A stretch of DNA of 12,421 bases from Verrucomicrobiota bacterium. GTDB taxonomy: Bacteria; Verrucomicrobiota; Verrucomicrobiia; Opitutales; Opitutaceae. Shown here piece after piece: positions 1-7,335 of the stretch. Positions within the stretch are counted from its first letter, which is position 1; each line of letters opens with the position of its first letter. The stretch lies in assembly GCA_003694825.1 (NCBI GenBank), contig RFJS01000181.1:1-12421 (forward strand). Reading direction: 5' to 3'. The position numbers and the translations under genes were made by a program. The notes beneath the pieces were generated by a model. The model ran no database searches, had not been told where the DNA came from, and saw only the letters and a list, made by a program, of their open reading frames with translations.

Positions 1-1541
1 AGTCCGCCGCTGAAGGCGAGCCAGAGGGCGGCCCGCACATAGCGCCGGTCCATGTGAAAGGCCCGCCAGCGGCTGCCCGAGAGCCCGTGCCACTCCGAAT
101 CGTAGCACGGCTTGCCCGGAGCGAGCGAGCGGATGAAATCGAGCATGATGGCCTGGGCCCGCCACTCGAGGCAGTAGCGCCCGCGCCAGCTCTGGTCGAA
201 ACGCACGTCCCACTCGGCATCCGCCGGCGTCATCTGGCTGTCGGTGCCCGGCATGTCGACGAGACGCACAATCGATTCGAAGTCGAGCCCCTCGTCGCGG
301 TATTCAAAATGCACCGACCGCTCTCCCATGAGCTTCACATGCGTCTTGCCATCGGGGTCGACGGCGTGGATGCGCTCGTGCAGCCAGGCGAACCACTCGT
401 TGACGCGGTCCATGTTGAACCGGCACCAGTCATACCAGCGGGCTCCCCCCTGCAGGGAGAGGGGCATGGGCAGCGGCATCGTGGCCTCGCCGAAATCCCC
501 CCATGCCGTGCCGTAGAGTTGATTGACCGCGTCGATCGAGCCGTATTTCGCCTGCAGCCACGCCCTGAATTTCGTCATCGTCCATCCCGACACGCCATTT
601 TCGGCCTGCACACCGCCCTCGCGCATGGGGAAGGCGGGCTCATTCGCCATCATGTGCACCCGAGGCTTGTCGCCGCACGCCGCGACGGCCGGCGCCATCT
701 GCTCGGCAAAGAGCGTCTCGAGCCATTCGCGCACGAGAGGGTGATCGATGTCGTAGTCGGTAAAGAGGCGTCCGCCGGCGGCGAAGACCTTGGGATGGGC
801 GAGCCGCTGCCAGGCGCCCTCCCCGACGACATGCCCGAGGAAGAACTGGATCGGCGCACGGCGCGCGTCCGCCTGCCGGCGAATCAGGTCGACGAGCGCG
901 TCATGCCGCCAGGAGCGGACATGTCCGTCCGGCCCGAGGTCGGTCACGGCCAGATACCCCTCCCCGCTGCGCCCGTAGGCCTGCATGAGATCCTCCTCGA
1001 AAGGATGCCAGAAGAAGTAGCTGGGAAACACGACGCGGCCGCGCAACCGGTAGTAGGCCCCGACGAGCCGGATGTCGTCCGCGGAAAAGTCCGGCGGACG
1101 CACGAGGCGCAGGCTGCCCTGCAACTGCCGCTCCAGCTCCGCCATCGCCGTGTCCGCGACCTCGATACAATCGGCGAGTTCATCGAACGGGAGCCGCACC
1201 GGTCCCACGGGATCGTGGCGGCTGAAGTATTTCGCGTCATACATCGCCTGGACCTCGGCCGGGTGCGCCCGGTCCCAGGGCGCGAATTTCCCGCGAAACA
1301 GATCGATGGTCACGAGGGAGACGCGGGCGTATTCCGTGGGAATTCCCTGGGCCTCGGCTCGCGCAATCATCTCCGCCAGCGCTTCGCGGGCGCTGTCCAC
1401 CTCTCCGAGCATACGCTGCCAGGTGGCCTCATCGACCGGCCCCTGGTAGACGCCGGCGAACGCCGTGCCAGCCCGGGCGAGCCACAGGCAGGCGGCCGCC
1501 ACACCCCATCTCATGATCGTTCGGCAGTGTTTTCTGATCAT
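1..1541 (-). CDS. GH42-like clan GH-A glycoside hydrolase, secreted, 3' end cut by window edge
   Basis: This gene was translated by hand from the minus strand. It starts at ATG 1541 and runs off the left edge after 513 complete codons. A GGGGAG ribosome-binding site ends 8 nt before the ATG and fixes the start. A signal peptide follows (basic start, hydrophobic residues 13-22, likely cleavage after AFA at residue 29), so the enzyme is exported. Residues ~170-513 form a TIM-barrel-like region. It has a probable acid/base Glu in A-N-E-P (E301) and a probable nucleophile in D-S-E-W (E483). The segment around residues 325-350 (F-x-A-W-L-x-x-K-Y-G ... A-W-G-D-F) resembles GH42 beta-galactosidases. 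The protein aligns along its length with the hydrolase at 12421-10133, with the same WYDW-x-RFNMDR block near residue 370, so the two are paralogues. Retaining exo-hydrolysis of galactan oligosaccharides is inferred. A GH50 agarase-like or GH167 carrageenase-like assignment is possible. The missing C-terminus hides whether the trimerisation-like domain is present. Confidence 0.8.
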   Translation of the reverse strand, partial: MIRKHCRTIMRWGVAAACLWLARAGTAFAGVYQGPVDEATWQRMLGEVDSAREALAEMIARAEAQGIPTEYARVSLVTIDLFRGKFAPWDRAHPAEVQAMYDAKYFSRHDPVGPVRLPFDELADCIEVADTAMAELERQLQGSLRLVRPPDFSADDIRLVGAYYRLRGRVVFPSYFFWHPFEEDLMQAYGRSGEGYLAVTDLGPDGHVRSWRHDALVDLIRRQADARRAPIQFFLGHVVGEGAWQRLAHPKVFAAGGRLFTDYDIDHPLVREWLETLFAEQMAPAVAACGDKPRVHMMANEPAFPMREGGVQAENGVSGWTMTKFRAWLQAKYGSIDAVNQLYGTAWGDFGEATMPLPMPLSLQGGARWYDWCRFNMDRVNEWFAWLHERIHAVDPDGKTHVKLMGERSVHFEYRDEGLDFESIVRLVDMPGTDSQMTPADAEWDVRFDQSWRGRYCLEWRAQAIMLDFIRSLAPGKPCYDSEWHGLSGSRWRAFHMDRRYVRAALWLAFSGG

Positions 1542-1547
1542 CGTCGA

Positions 1548-1559
1548 TTCTCCCCTTTC
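1548..1559 (-). promoter_or_regulatory. ribosome-binding site deciding the start of the left GH42-like gene
   Basis: The minus strand reads AAAGGGGAGAA, with GGGGAG at 1555-1550 and 8 nt before ATG 1541. A second in-frame ATG at 1514 lies within the signal peptide and has no comparable site, so 1541 is preferred. Confidence 0.6.
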
Positions 1560-1741
1560 TCCGGGGTCGCCCGCCGGTCGGGCATCATCTTCTCCGGCCC
1601 GTGCGCCGGCGGGCACCGCGTCACAAACGATCCGCCGCGATGCCATGCGCCCGGCGGGGGCGTCCGCCTTTGCGCCCGGCGAAGGCATCCCCTGATAAGC
1701 GAAGGAGGGACACCCCGGCGCGCGGCCGAAATGCCCCTCCT

Positions 1742-1782
1742 CGTGTTTACACGGTGTTAACCCCGAAACCCTGTCATGTTTC
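1742..1782. promoter_or_regulatory. three adjacent dyad symmetries between the receptor and left GH42-like genes
   Basis: Three inverted repeats sit edge to edge just after the receptor stop codon. CGTGT-TT-ACACG is at 1742-1753. An imperfect GGTGTTAACCCC around a GTTAAC core is at 1753-1764. GAAAC-N8-GTTTC is at 1765-1782. No T-tract follows on the transcribed strand, so they do not look like a standard intrinsic terminator. They could be operator sites for a sugar-responsive repressor acting on the downstream hydrolase, or chance. The rest of the 241-bp spacer (1542-1782) holds GC-rich short repeats and the ribosome-binding site of the next gene, with no credible gene. Confidence 0.25.
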
Positions 1783-4700
1783 TCAGAACGAGAACGTGTT
1801 CGTCAGCAGCGCGGTGCAGGGCGGATCCCAGCGCACCATGGCCGGAGTGCCATCGAAGTTCGCGCGGATCGGGCTGAGATTGTCACTGCTGAGGTTGTTG
1901 ATGTTCTTCAGGTAGAGCCGGCAGTTCCAGGTGACGCGATCGCCGAGGATACGGCGCTGGTAGCCGACGTTCACATCCACATTCCACTGGGCCTCGCCGT
2001 TCCACGGATTGTCCACGTCGGGCACCTTGACGCTCACGCCGGGCGACACCTCATAGTCCATCAGCGGATAGCCGATCGCGCCCTCGCTCATGTAGCGCAC
2101 CGCGCCACCGACCGAGAAGCCCTTGAGGCGGCCTTCGCGGAAGCTGTAGTTGGTCACCAGATTCGCATACCAGTTGCGGACCTCGTTGGTGGAAGAGCCT
2201 TCCTGGAGCTTCTTCTGGTAGTAGGTGAGGACGTGCTTGCCGAGCCAGCGGCTCACCGGGAAGTTCGTCGAGTTCGTGTCGGCGGCTTCCCAGAGGACGT
2301 AGTCCTTGATCTTGTTGTAGTGGTCGAAGAACCGCTGCATGACAAACGAGGTCAGCGGGCCGATATTGCTGGAGACCGACTCCATGTGGGTGGCGTTGAA
2401 GGCGATGCGCCAGTTGGGAGTGGCATTCCAGGTGAGGTTCAGCTCAAAGCCGTCCGAGACCCTGTCCTCGGTGTCCTCCAATCCCGGGAACCACACCTGG
2501 CGTTTCTGGGTGCCGTTGGCGTTCCACTCGAGGAAGCCGAGTTCCTCCTTGGCCGGAATCCAGCCGTCGTCGATGGCCCACTGGGTCGCCTCGAGCACAT
2601 CGTAGATGCGGCTGACGTCCCAGCGCGGATCGCCGGCCCGCGGGTGGGGATTGCCGTCCTTGTCGACGTCGATGACGCCATTTCGATCCGGATCATAAAT
2701 GTCGAGATCCTGAACCGCCCAGCCGCGAGCCCGGATCGCCCAGAACACGAGCTGATTGAGCGTGCTGCCGAGTCCGGCACTGCCATTGAGGATGGTGGAG
2801 CGGAACCAGTTGAACCGGGCAATGAGTTTATTGTCATTGAGGTTCACGGTGAAGCCGATGTCCCGGCCCTCACCGATCGGCGATGGCAGCGTCTCGAAGC
2901 TCCAGTTCTCGCCCGGGATGAACGTGTTGCGGCTGGCATCCGGGATGAAGTTTTTCGAGAAGTTGTAGTGCAGCGAAAGGCCGAGCCAGCGCGGCATTCT
3001 GGCGATGCCGAGGTTGCGCGGAAGGTGCAGGACACCGCCGTAGCCCCAGGAGCCCGTGCCGGTCGGCCCCTTGTCGATCTCCGAGTAGAGGCCGTCCTCC
3101 GGCTTGAAATACTGCGGATCGATGGCGTAGCTGCGGTCACCGAGATACTCCGGCCCGAGAATGCCCGCCTCGGCGAGGTCATGCTTTTCCGGGGGCACGG
3201 AGTTGAGCCAGTTCTTCACCCTGTCCTCGCGGTAGCCAAAGTTGCCGATGAGGTGCTCGTTGAAGAACATCGACTGCAGATTGATGGCCCACGAGCGCAC
3301 TTCCGTGCGGCGCGTGCTGTTGTCGATGGGCTCCCAGCGGCCCTCGACGGTGCCGCGATCCCAGAATTCGCGCCGATCGCCGACGTAGGCGTCGGGCTCG
3401 TTGACGAAATCATTGGTGTGGCCGACGCCCCAGTGGTTGTTCACCGGATCCGGATTATCCGTATGATACCACCTCGACCCCTCGGCATCCGGACCGAGAT
3501 TCCAGAAGATCGTCGGCGCGGAGGGATTGTCCGCCAGCAGGTCCGCCGACGACGGCTGAATAATGATATCGCTGATCTTGATCGGCGTCGCCGGATTGAA
3601 GGGATCGTTGATATAGCTCTGAATCGGCGGACCCATGTAGACCATCTTCGTCAGGCGCCGATACCCGGAGCTGGGACGGTCCGCCTCGGAATTGCCGACC
3701 TGCCAGGGCAGATTGAAATCGTCGGAAAACGACTGATGACGGGTGTTGGCCGTGCGCCGCGACTCGGTGAAGTTGTCCGCGAGGAAGGTCAGCGTGTGCT
3801 TGCCGAGCCACTTGAGGAAGCTGTCGGCGTGCTTCTCTTCGAAGTCGTATTTGGCAAATGCCGTCAGGCGCACGGTATCACGCTCTTCGAACGAAGTGGA
3901 GCGATCCGGTTCGGTCAGATAGACCGGGCGGCCGAAATTCGGATTCGGCATGGCCATGGAAACGACTTCACCATTTTCATCGCGAAGGAAGTCGCCGTTC
4001 TCATCGAGCATGGGCAGCGGAATGGTCTTGTTGATATCGATGAGAAACTCGCCCTTCCACCCGTTGAAGTTCGTGAGCGCGTCATTGTCCAGATTCTCGT
4101 GGTCGATACCGACCTCGAAGCCCGCGTTGCCGTCGAAGAGAAGCTGCTCGAAGGTCGCATTCCACGTGGTGAAATCATGCGAGTAGAAGTCGCTGTTTCC
4201 GCCGAAGTTGTATTTCGAGAAATCGAAAATATCGAGCGAGGTGAAGCCCTGCGCCGGGCCGATGCCGTTGAGCTCCTTCCGGTAGCGATTATTCCGCCAG
4301 AAGAGCATGGTAGCGTTGCCGTCGGTCTTGCCGCCCGGGGTGCCGTCCGCGAGCACGGCCGGATCCCAGTAGGGGTCGCCCGGCTGGTCCCCATTCTTTT
4401 CATACTTGTTCTGGGCGATATACGGCTGAAAACCGAACGATGGCTGGGATCCGTTGGTGCCATCATAAACGAGGGCGTAGCCCCACGCGTCGCCGTGGTT
4501 GAGCAGGAGGTTGCCGCCACGGGCATGGCCGTCCGGGCCGTTGCGGTAGACGAATTTCGCCTGATCCTCCGGCGACATCTGCAGCCATTCCTGGTAATCC
4601 GGCCCCTCTTCATGGCCAAAGTGCTGCATATTGTAGAAGAAGTCGACCGGCGTCCGCTGCTCGATGAACGTATCGAAAGCCTGGGCCGGCAGCAGCGTAT

Positions 4701-5544
4701 CCGGGGCATTGCCGTAGATCTGTCCGCGCTCGATGTGGGCGCGAATGGTCGAGTTGCGGAATGGCTTGAAGGTCACCGCGCCGTAGAGGCGGTCATCATC
4801 CTTGTAGGCCGGGCGCTGGCGGTAGCTGGTGCGGTCGTGTAGACCCGCGAAGCGCACCGCGAGGACATCGTCGATGATCTCCTTGTTGAAGTTGAAGGAC
4901 CCGCGATAGCTCGGGCGGCTGCCGCCGGTGCCGACCTGGACCTCCACGGTGTTGCTGTCCTTCATCGTCGCCTGCTCGTAGTTCGAGTTGATCAGGCCGG
5001 CCGGCGAACCGAGGCCGAAGAGGAAGGAGTTCGCGCCGCGATTGATATCCACCCGGTTCGTATTGTAACGATCCATCGGGATATTGGTCTTATAGAAGTT
5101 GCGCACGTAGTCGGGCCGGCCGATGCCGCGCAGGCGGGTGTTTTGATGGGGAGCGCGCCGCGCCGCAGACGTGTCGGCCACACCGAACTGTCCGCTCTCG
5201 CTGGCGCCCACGATATTACCCTGGGCGCCGCCGACTTCACCGCCGGTGGTGTATTGCAGGAAGTCCTGGACTGTATTCGCGCCGACATCGTCGAGAAACT
5301 CCTCGGTGACGACTTCGATGGAAACGCCGGTGTTTTTGATATCGGTAGCGATGCGCCCGCCGGCGAGTGTCTGGGAGGCATAGTAGCCCTGGTCTTCCGA
5401 GGCATCCACGACAAACGGGGAGAGTTCGATGAGGTCTCCGTTGTCATCCGTCTCGGTTTCCTGACCATGGGCGAGGGGGTAGATCGCCAGCCAGCCCAAC
5501 GACGCGGCGGCGATGCAGGTCTTCGCTTGGTTTCGTATTTTCAT
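1783..5544 (-). CDS. large TonB-dependent outer-membrane receptor (Opitutales type)
   Basis: This 1253-aa protein imports large ligands, probably galactan oligosaccharides, across the outer membrane using TonB energy. A signal peptide covers residues 1-27 (cleavage after AHG). A TonB-box-like ELSPFVVDAS lies at 40-49. A plug domain follows at ~57-190 and ends in the family's R-x-D-I-N-R-G-A-N-S-F-L-F-G-x-G-S-P-A-G-L-I-N type motif near 164-186. The rest is a long beta-barrel ending in a C-terminal Phe (NTFSF), as outer-membrane barrels do. It is larger than the usual 700-1000 aa and has no N-terminal carboxypeptidase-like domain of the SusC kind. Two acidic Asp/Asn/Gly loops lie in the barrel at ~514-526 and 951-964. 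ATG 5544 was chosen because it begins the signal peptide; an in-frame GTG at 5622 only adds an implausible leader. No clear Shine-Dalgarno site precedes the ATG. No SusD-like gene is adjacent. The family is certain; the ligand is inferred from neighbours. Confidence 0.93.
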   Translation of the reverse strand: MKIRNQAKTCIAAASLGWLAIYPLAHGQETETDDNGDLIELSPFVVDASEDQGYYASQTLAGGRIATDIKNTGVSIEVVTEEFLDDVGANTVQDFLQYTTGGEVGGAQGNIVGASESGQFGVADTSAARRAPHQNTRLRGIGRPDYVRNFYKTNIPMDRYNTNRVDINRGANSFLFGLGSPAGLINSNYEQATMKDSNTVEVQVGTGGSRPSYRGSFNFNKEIIDDVLAVRFAGLHDRTSYRQRPAYKDDDRLYGAVTFKPFRNSTIRAHIERGQIYGNAPDTLLPAQAFDTFIEQRTPVDFFYNMQHFGHEEGPDYQEWLQMSPEDQAKFVYRNGPDGHARGGNLLLNHGDAWGYALVYDGTNGSQPSFGFQPYIAQNKYEKNGDQPGDPYWDPAVLADGTPGGKTDGNATMLFWRNNRYRKELNGIGPAQGFTSLDIFDFSKYNFGGNSDFYSHDFTTWNATFEQLLFDGNAGFEVGIDHENLDNDALTNFNGWKGEFLIDINKTIPLPMLDENGDFLRDENGEVVSMAMPNPNFGRPVYLTEPDRSTSFEERDTVRLTAFAKYDFEEKHADSFLKWLGKHTLTFLADNFTESRRTANTRHQSFSDDFNLPWQVGNSEADRPSSGYRRLTKMVYMGPPIQSYINDPFNPATPIKISDIIIQPSSADLLADNPSAPTIFWNLGPDAEGSRWYHTDNPDPVNNHWGVGHTNDFVNEPDAYVGDRREFWDRGTVEGRWEPIDNSTRRTEVRSWAINLQSMFFNEHLIGNFGYREDRVKNWLNSVPPEKHDLAEAGILGPEYLGDRSYAIDPQYFKPEDGLYSEIDKGPTGTGSWGYGGVLHLPRNLGIARMPRWLGLSLHYNFSKNFIPDASRNTFIPGENWSFETLPSPIGEGRDIGFTVNLNDNKLIARFNWFRSTILNGSAGLGSTLNQLVFWAIRARGWAVQDLDIYDPDRNGVIDVDKDGNPHPRAGDPRWDVSRIYDVLEATQWAIDDGWIPAKEELGFLEWNANGTQKRQVWFPGLEDTEDRVSDGFELNLTWNATPNWRIAFNATHMESVSSNIGPLTSFVMQRFFDHYNKIKDYVLWEAADTNSTNFPVSRWLGKHVLTYYQKKLQEGSSTNEVRNWYANLVTNYSFREGRLKGFSVGGAVRYMSEGAIGYPLMDYEVSPGVSVKVPDVDNPWNGEAQWNVDVNVGYQRRILGDRVTWNCRLYLKNINNLSSDNLSPIRANFDGTPAMVRWDPPCTALLTNTFSF

Positions 5545-5770
5545 ATCAATTATCGGGGGTTGTTTAGTCGGAGTTTGAGAATCGAGCGGACAGCGTTGAA
5601 GCGCTCGCGCACCGGCGTCCACCGCCAGGGGACAGGCACCTCAGCGCACGTCGGGGTCAGTGGTTTTGATCGAGCCGCGTCGAGGCAGTCTCGTGCAGCG
5701 CCCGGCGGGCCCTGCGTTGATCGGATGGGAGGATTTTCATATTTTCGGGGAGGGTCATGGTGAAGAAGGG
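5545..5770. other. 226-bp spacer between sulfatase B and the receptor gene
   Basis: No gene is credible here. On the minus strand it holds an imperfect GC hairpin (5714-5696), a GGTGCCTGTCCCC motif (5640-5628), and an AT-richer stretch just before the receptor ATG that includes GATAAT. No matching -35 box was found at the right spacing. A separate promoter for the receptor is possible but unproven. Confidence 0.4.
5696..5714 (-). terminator. weak stem-loop downstream of sulfatase B
   Basis: The arms CAGCGCCC and GGGCCCTG pair around a GGC loop, with one C-C mismatch. The hairpin lies about 57 nt past the sulfatase B stop. No U-run follows on the minus strand, so it is at best a pause, a processing site or a Rho-assisted end. 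Confidence 0.2.
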
Positions 5771-7306
5771 TCACCGCTGGTCTTTGCCGTGAGCAAAAGT
5801 CTCGGCGTAGTGCGGCATGGCATCGGCCCGCCACTGCTCACCCTCTTCGAGGGTATGAAACCACAGGGGCTGGGGCAGGTTCTCCGCCCACGCGCCCTCG
5901 GCCTTGACCAGCGAGTCGAGAACATCCGGATACATATCGGACAGGTCGAGCGTTTCGCCGCTCTCGAGGCGCATGTCATAAAGGCGCCATGGGCCCCGGC
6001 CGACGCGAACGGCCTTCCACCGTCCCTGCCGGACACCGGCGTCGTGATACCCCTTGCGGTGGCGAAGCACGAAGAGCGGACGCGCCGGTGCGGGGCTGCG
6101 CCCCTGCGCCACCACCGGCCACAGGTTGACACCGTCGAGATCCTTCCCCTCGGGGATCGCCGCGCCAGCCAGCGCCGCGAACGTCGGATAGAAATCGAGG
6201 GCGGAGACGGGATCATCGCACCGCGCCCCGGCCGGGATCTCCCTGGGCCAGTGAAAGAACATCGGGACGCGCCAGCCGCCTTCGTGCGTGCTGCCTTTGC
6301 CGTCACGCAGCGGACCGTTGTTGGCTCCCAGGGTCAGCTTGCCGCCATTGTCACTGAAGAAGACGATCAGCGTGTTCTCGAGCTGCCCGGTCTCTTCGAG
6401 CGCGTCGACGATCCGTCCCACGCCGCGATCGACGGCATGCACCATGGCGGCGTAGATGCGGCGCTTCTCATCCGGAATGTGAGCGTAGAGCGCGAGATCC
6501 GCGTCGGTGGCCTGGAGCGGCGCATGGGGCGCGTTGTAGGCGAGGTAGAGGAAGAAAGGCGCATCCCGCCCGGCGGCGTCGGTGTCAAACCGGACGGCTT
6601 CACGCGAGAACGCGTCGGTCAGATACTCCGTCTCATCCACGGGCCGCCCGTTGTGCTCGAGCGGGACAAGGTATTCATCGATTTCCTCGACGCCGGCCGC
6701 CTTCCGCTTCGCGTATTCACGTTTGTATTCCTCCGGGAAATAGAGGTGCCCGCCACCGAGAAACCCGAAGAACTCGTCAAAGCCGCGATTGTTCGGATGA
6801 AACGGCGCCCGGATGCCCATGTGCCATTTGCCGATGGCGCCGGTATGATAGCCCGCGCGCTGCAAGACCGTCGCGATCGTCGTCTCGGCAACCGGAAGCC
6901 CCTTGCTCTCTTCGCCTCCACCCCACTGCCCCGTTATCGGCAGGTTGAAGGGGCCGCCGAATTCATGCGGATACCGGCCGGTGATAAAGCCCATCCGGCT
7001 CGGGCCACAGAAGGGATGCACCACGTAGGCGGAGGTGAAAACCATGCCATCGCGGGCGAGGCGATCGATGGACGGCGTCCGGATGTCCGGCGATCCGTTG
7101 AACCCGACATCCGCATACCCGAGATCGTCACAGAGGATCACGAGGATATTCGGGCGCGGCGCGCCGACGTTCGTCCCGCCCTGGCGTTCGGCCGCCGGCG
7201 CCGGAAGAGCGACCGCCAGCAGCGATACGGCCAGGCCGGTCGCGCGGAACCATCCGCCCAGCCCGAAATGCGCCCGGTCACGCCTGTATTTTCGTTCCAA
7301 CTTCAT
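5771..7306 (-). CDS. sulfatase B, formylglycine-dependent type I (S1 family)
   Basis: This 511-aa exported sulfatase probably removes O-sulfate from galactan oligosaccharides in the periplasm. The FGly motif C-G-P-S-R is at residues 100-104, followed by MGFITGR, so the Cys type is present and activation by a maturating enzyme is needed. Other S1 landmarks are the metal-binding D60-D61 (CDDLGYADVG), G-K-W-H at 159-162, N-A-P-H at 258-261, D319-N320 in SDNGG, and H-E-G-G at 341-344. ATG 7306 gives a basic N-region and a hydrophobic signal sequence (residues ~23-39, ending APAA), with an AAAGG about 11 nt upstream. A GTG at 7339 would overlap the previous stop as GTGA but would give an over-long leader. 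It lies 29 bp after sulfatase A, so they are probably cotranscribed. The two share the core fold but differ in loops and C-terminus, which suggests different sulfate positions. S1 subfamily and substrate cannot be read directly. Confidence 0.93.
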   Translation of the reverse strand: MKLERKYRRDRAHFGLGGWFRATGLAVSLLAVALPAPAAERQGGTNVGAPRPNILVILCDDLGYADVGFNGSPDIRTPSIDRLARDGMVFTSAYVVHPFCGPSRMGFITGRYPHEFGGPFNLPITGQWGGGEESKGLPVAETTIATVLQRAGYHTGAIGKWHMGIRAPFHPNNRGFDEFFGFLGGGHLYFPEEYKREYAKRKAAGVEEIDEYLVPLEHNGRPVDETEYLTDAFSREAVRFDTDAAGRDAPFFLYLAYNAPHAPLQATDADLALYAHIPDEKRRIYAAMVHAVDRGVGRIVDALEETGQLENTLIVFFSDNGGKLTLGANNGPLRDGKGSTHEGGWRVPMFFHWPREIPAGARCDDPVSALDFYPTFAALAGAAIPEGKDLDGVNLWPVVAQGRSPAPARPLFVLRHRKGYHDAGVRQGRWKAVRVGRGPWRLYDMRLESGETLDLSDMYPDVLDSLVKAEGAWAENLPQPLWFHTLEEGEQWRADAMPHYAETFAHGKDQR

Positions 7307-7335
7307 TCGTGTAACAACCTTTGCTTCCACCACTC

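Noticed and set aside
54..1760. A 568-codon plus-strand open frame opposite the left GH42-like gene.
   Set aside because: Same codon-aligned antisense register. The minus strand gives a signal peptide, a ribosome-binding site and catalytic motifs; the plus product has none.
2233..4842. An 869-codon open frame on the plus strand inside the receptor gene.
   Set aside because: It lies in exact codon register opposite the receptor gene. In that register plus-strand stops appear only where the real gene uses TTA, CTA or TCA, codons avoided in a GC-rich gene. Its product is Arg/Val/Glu-rich with no recognisable domain.
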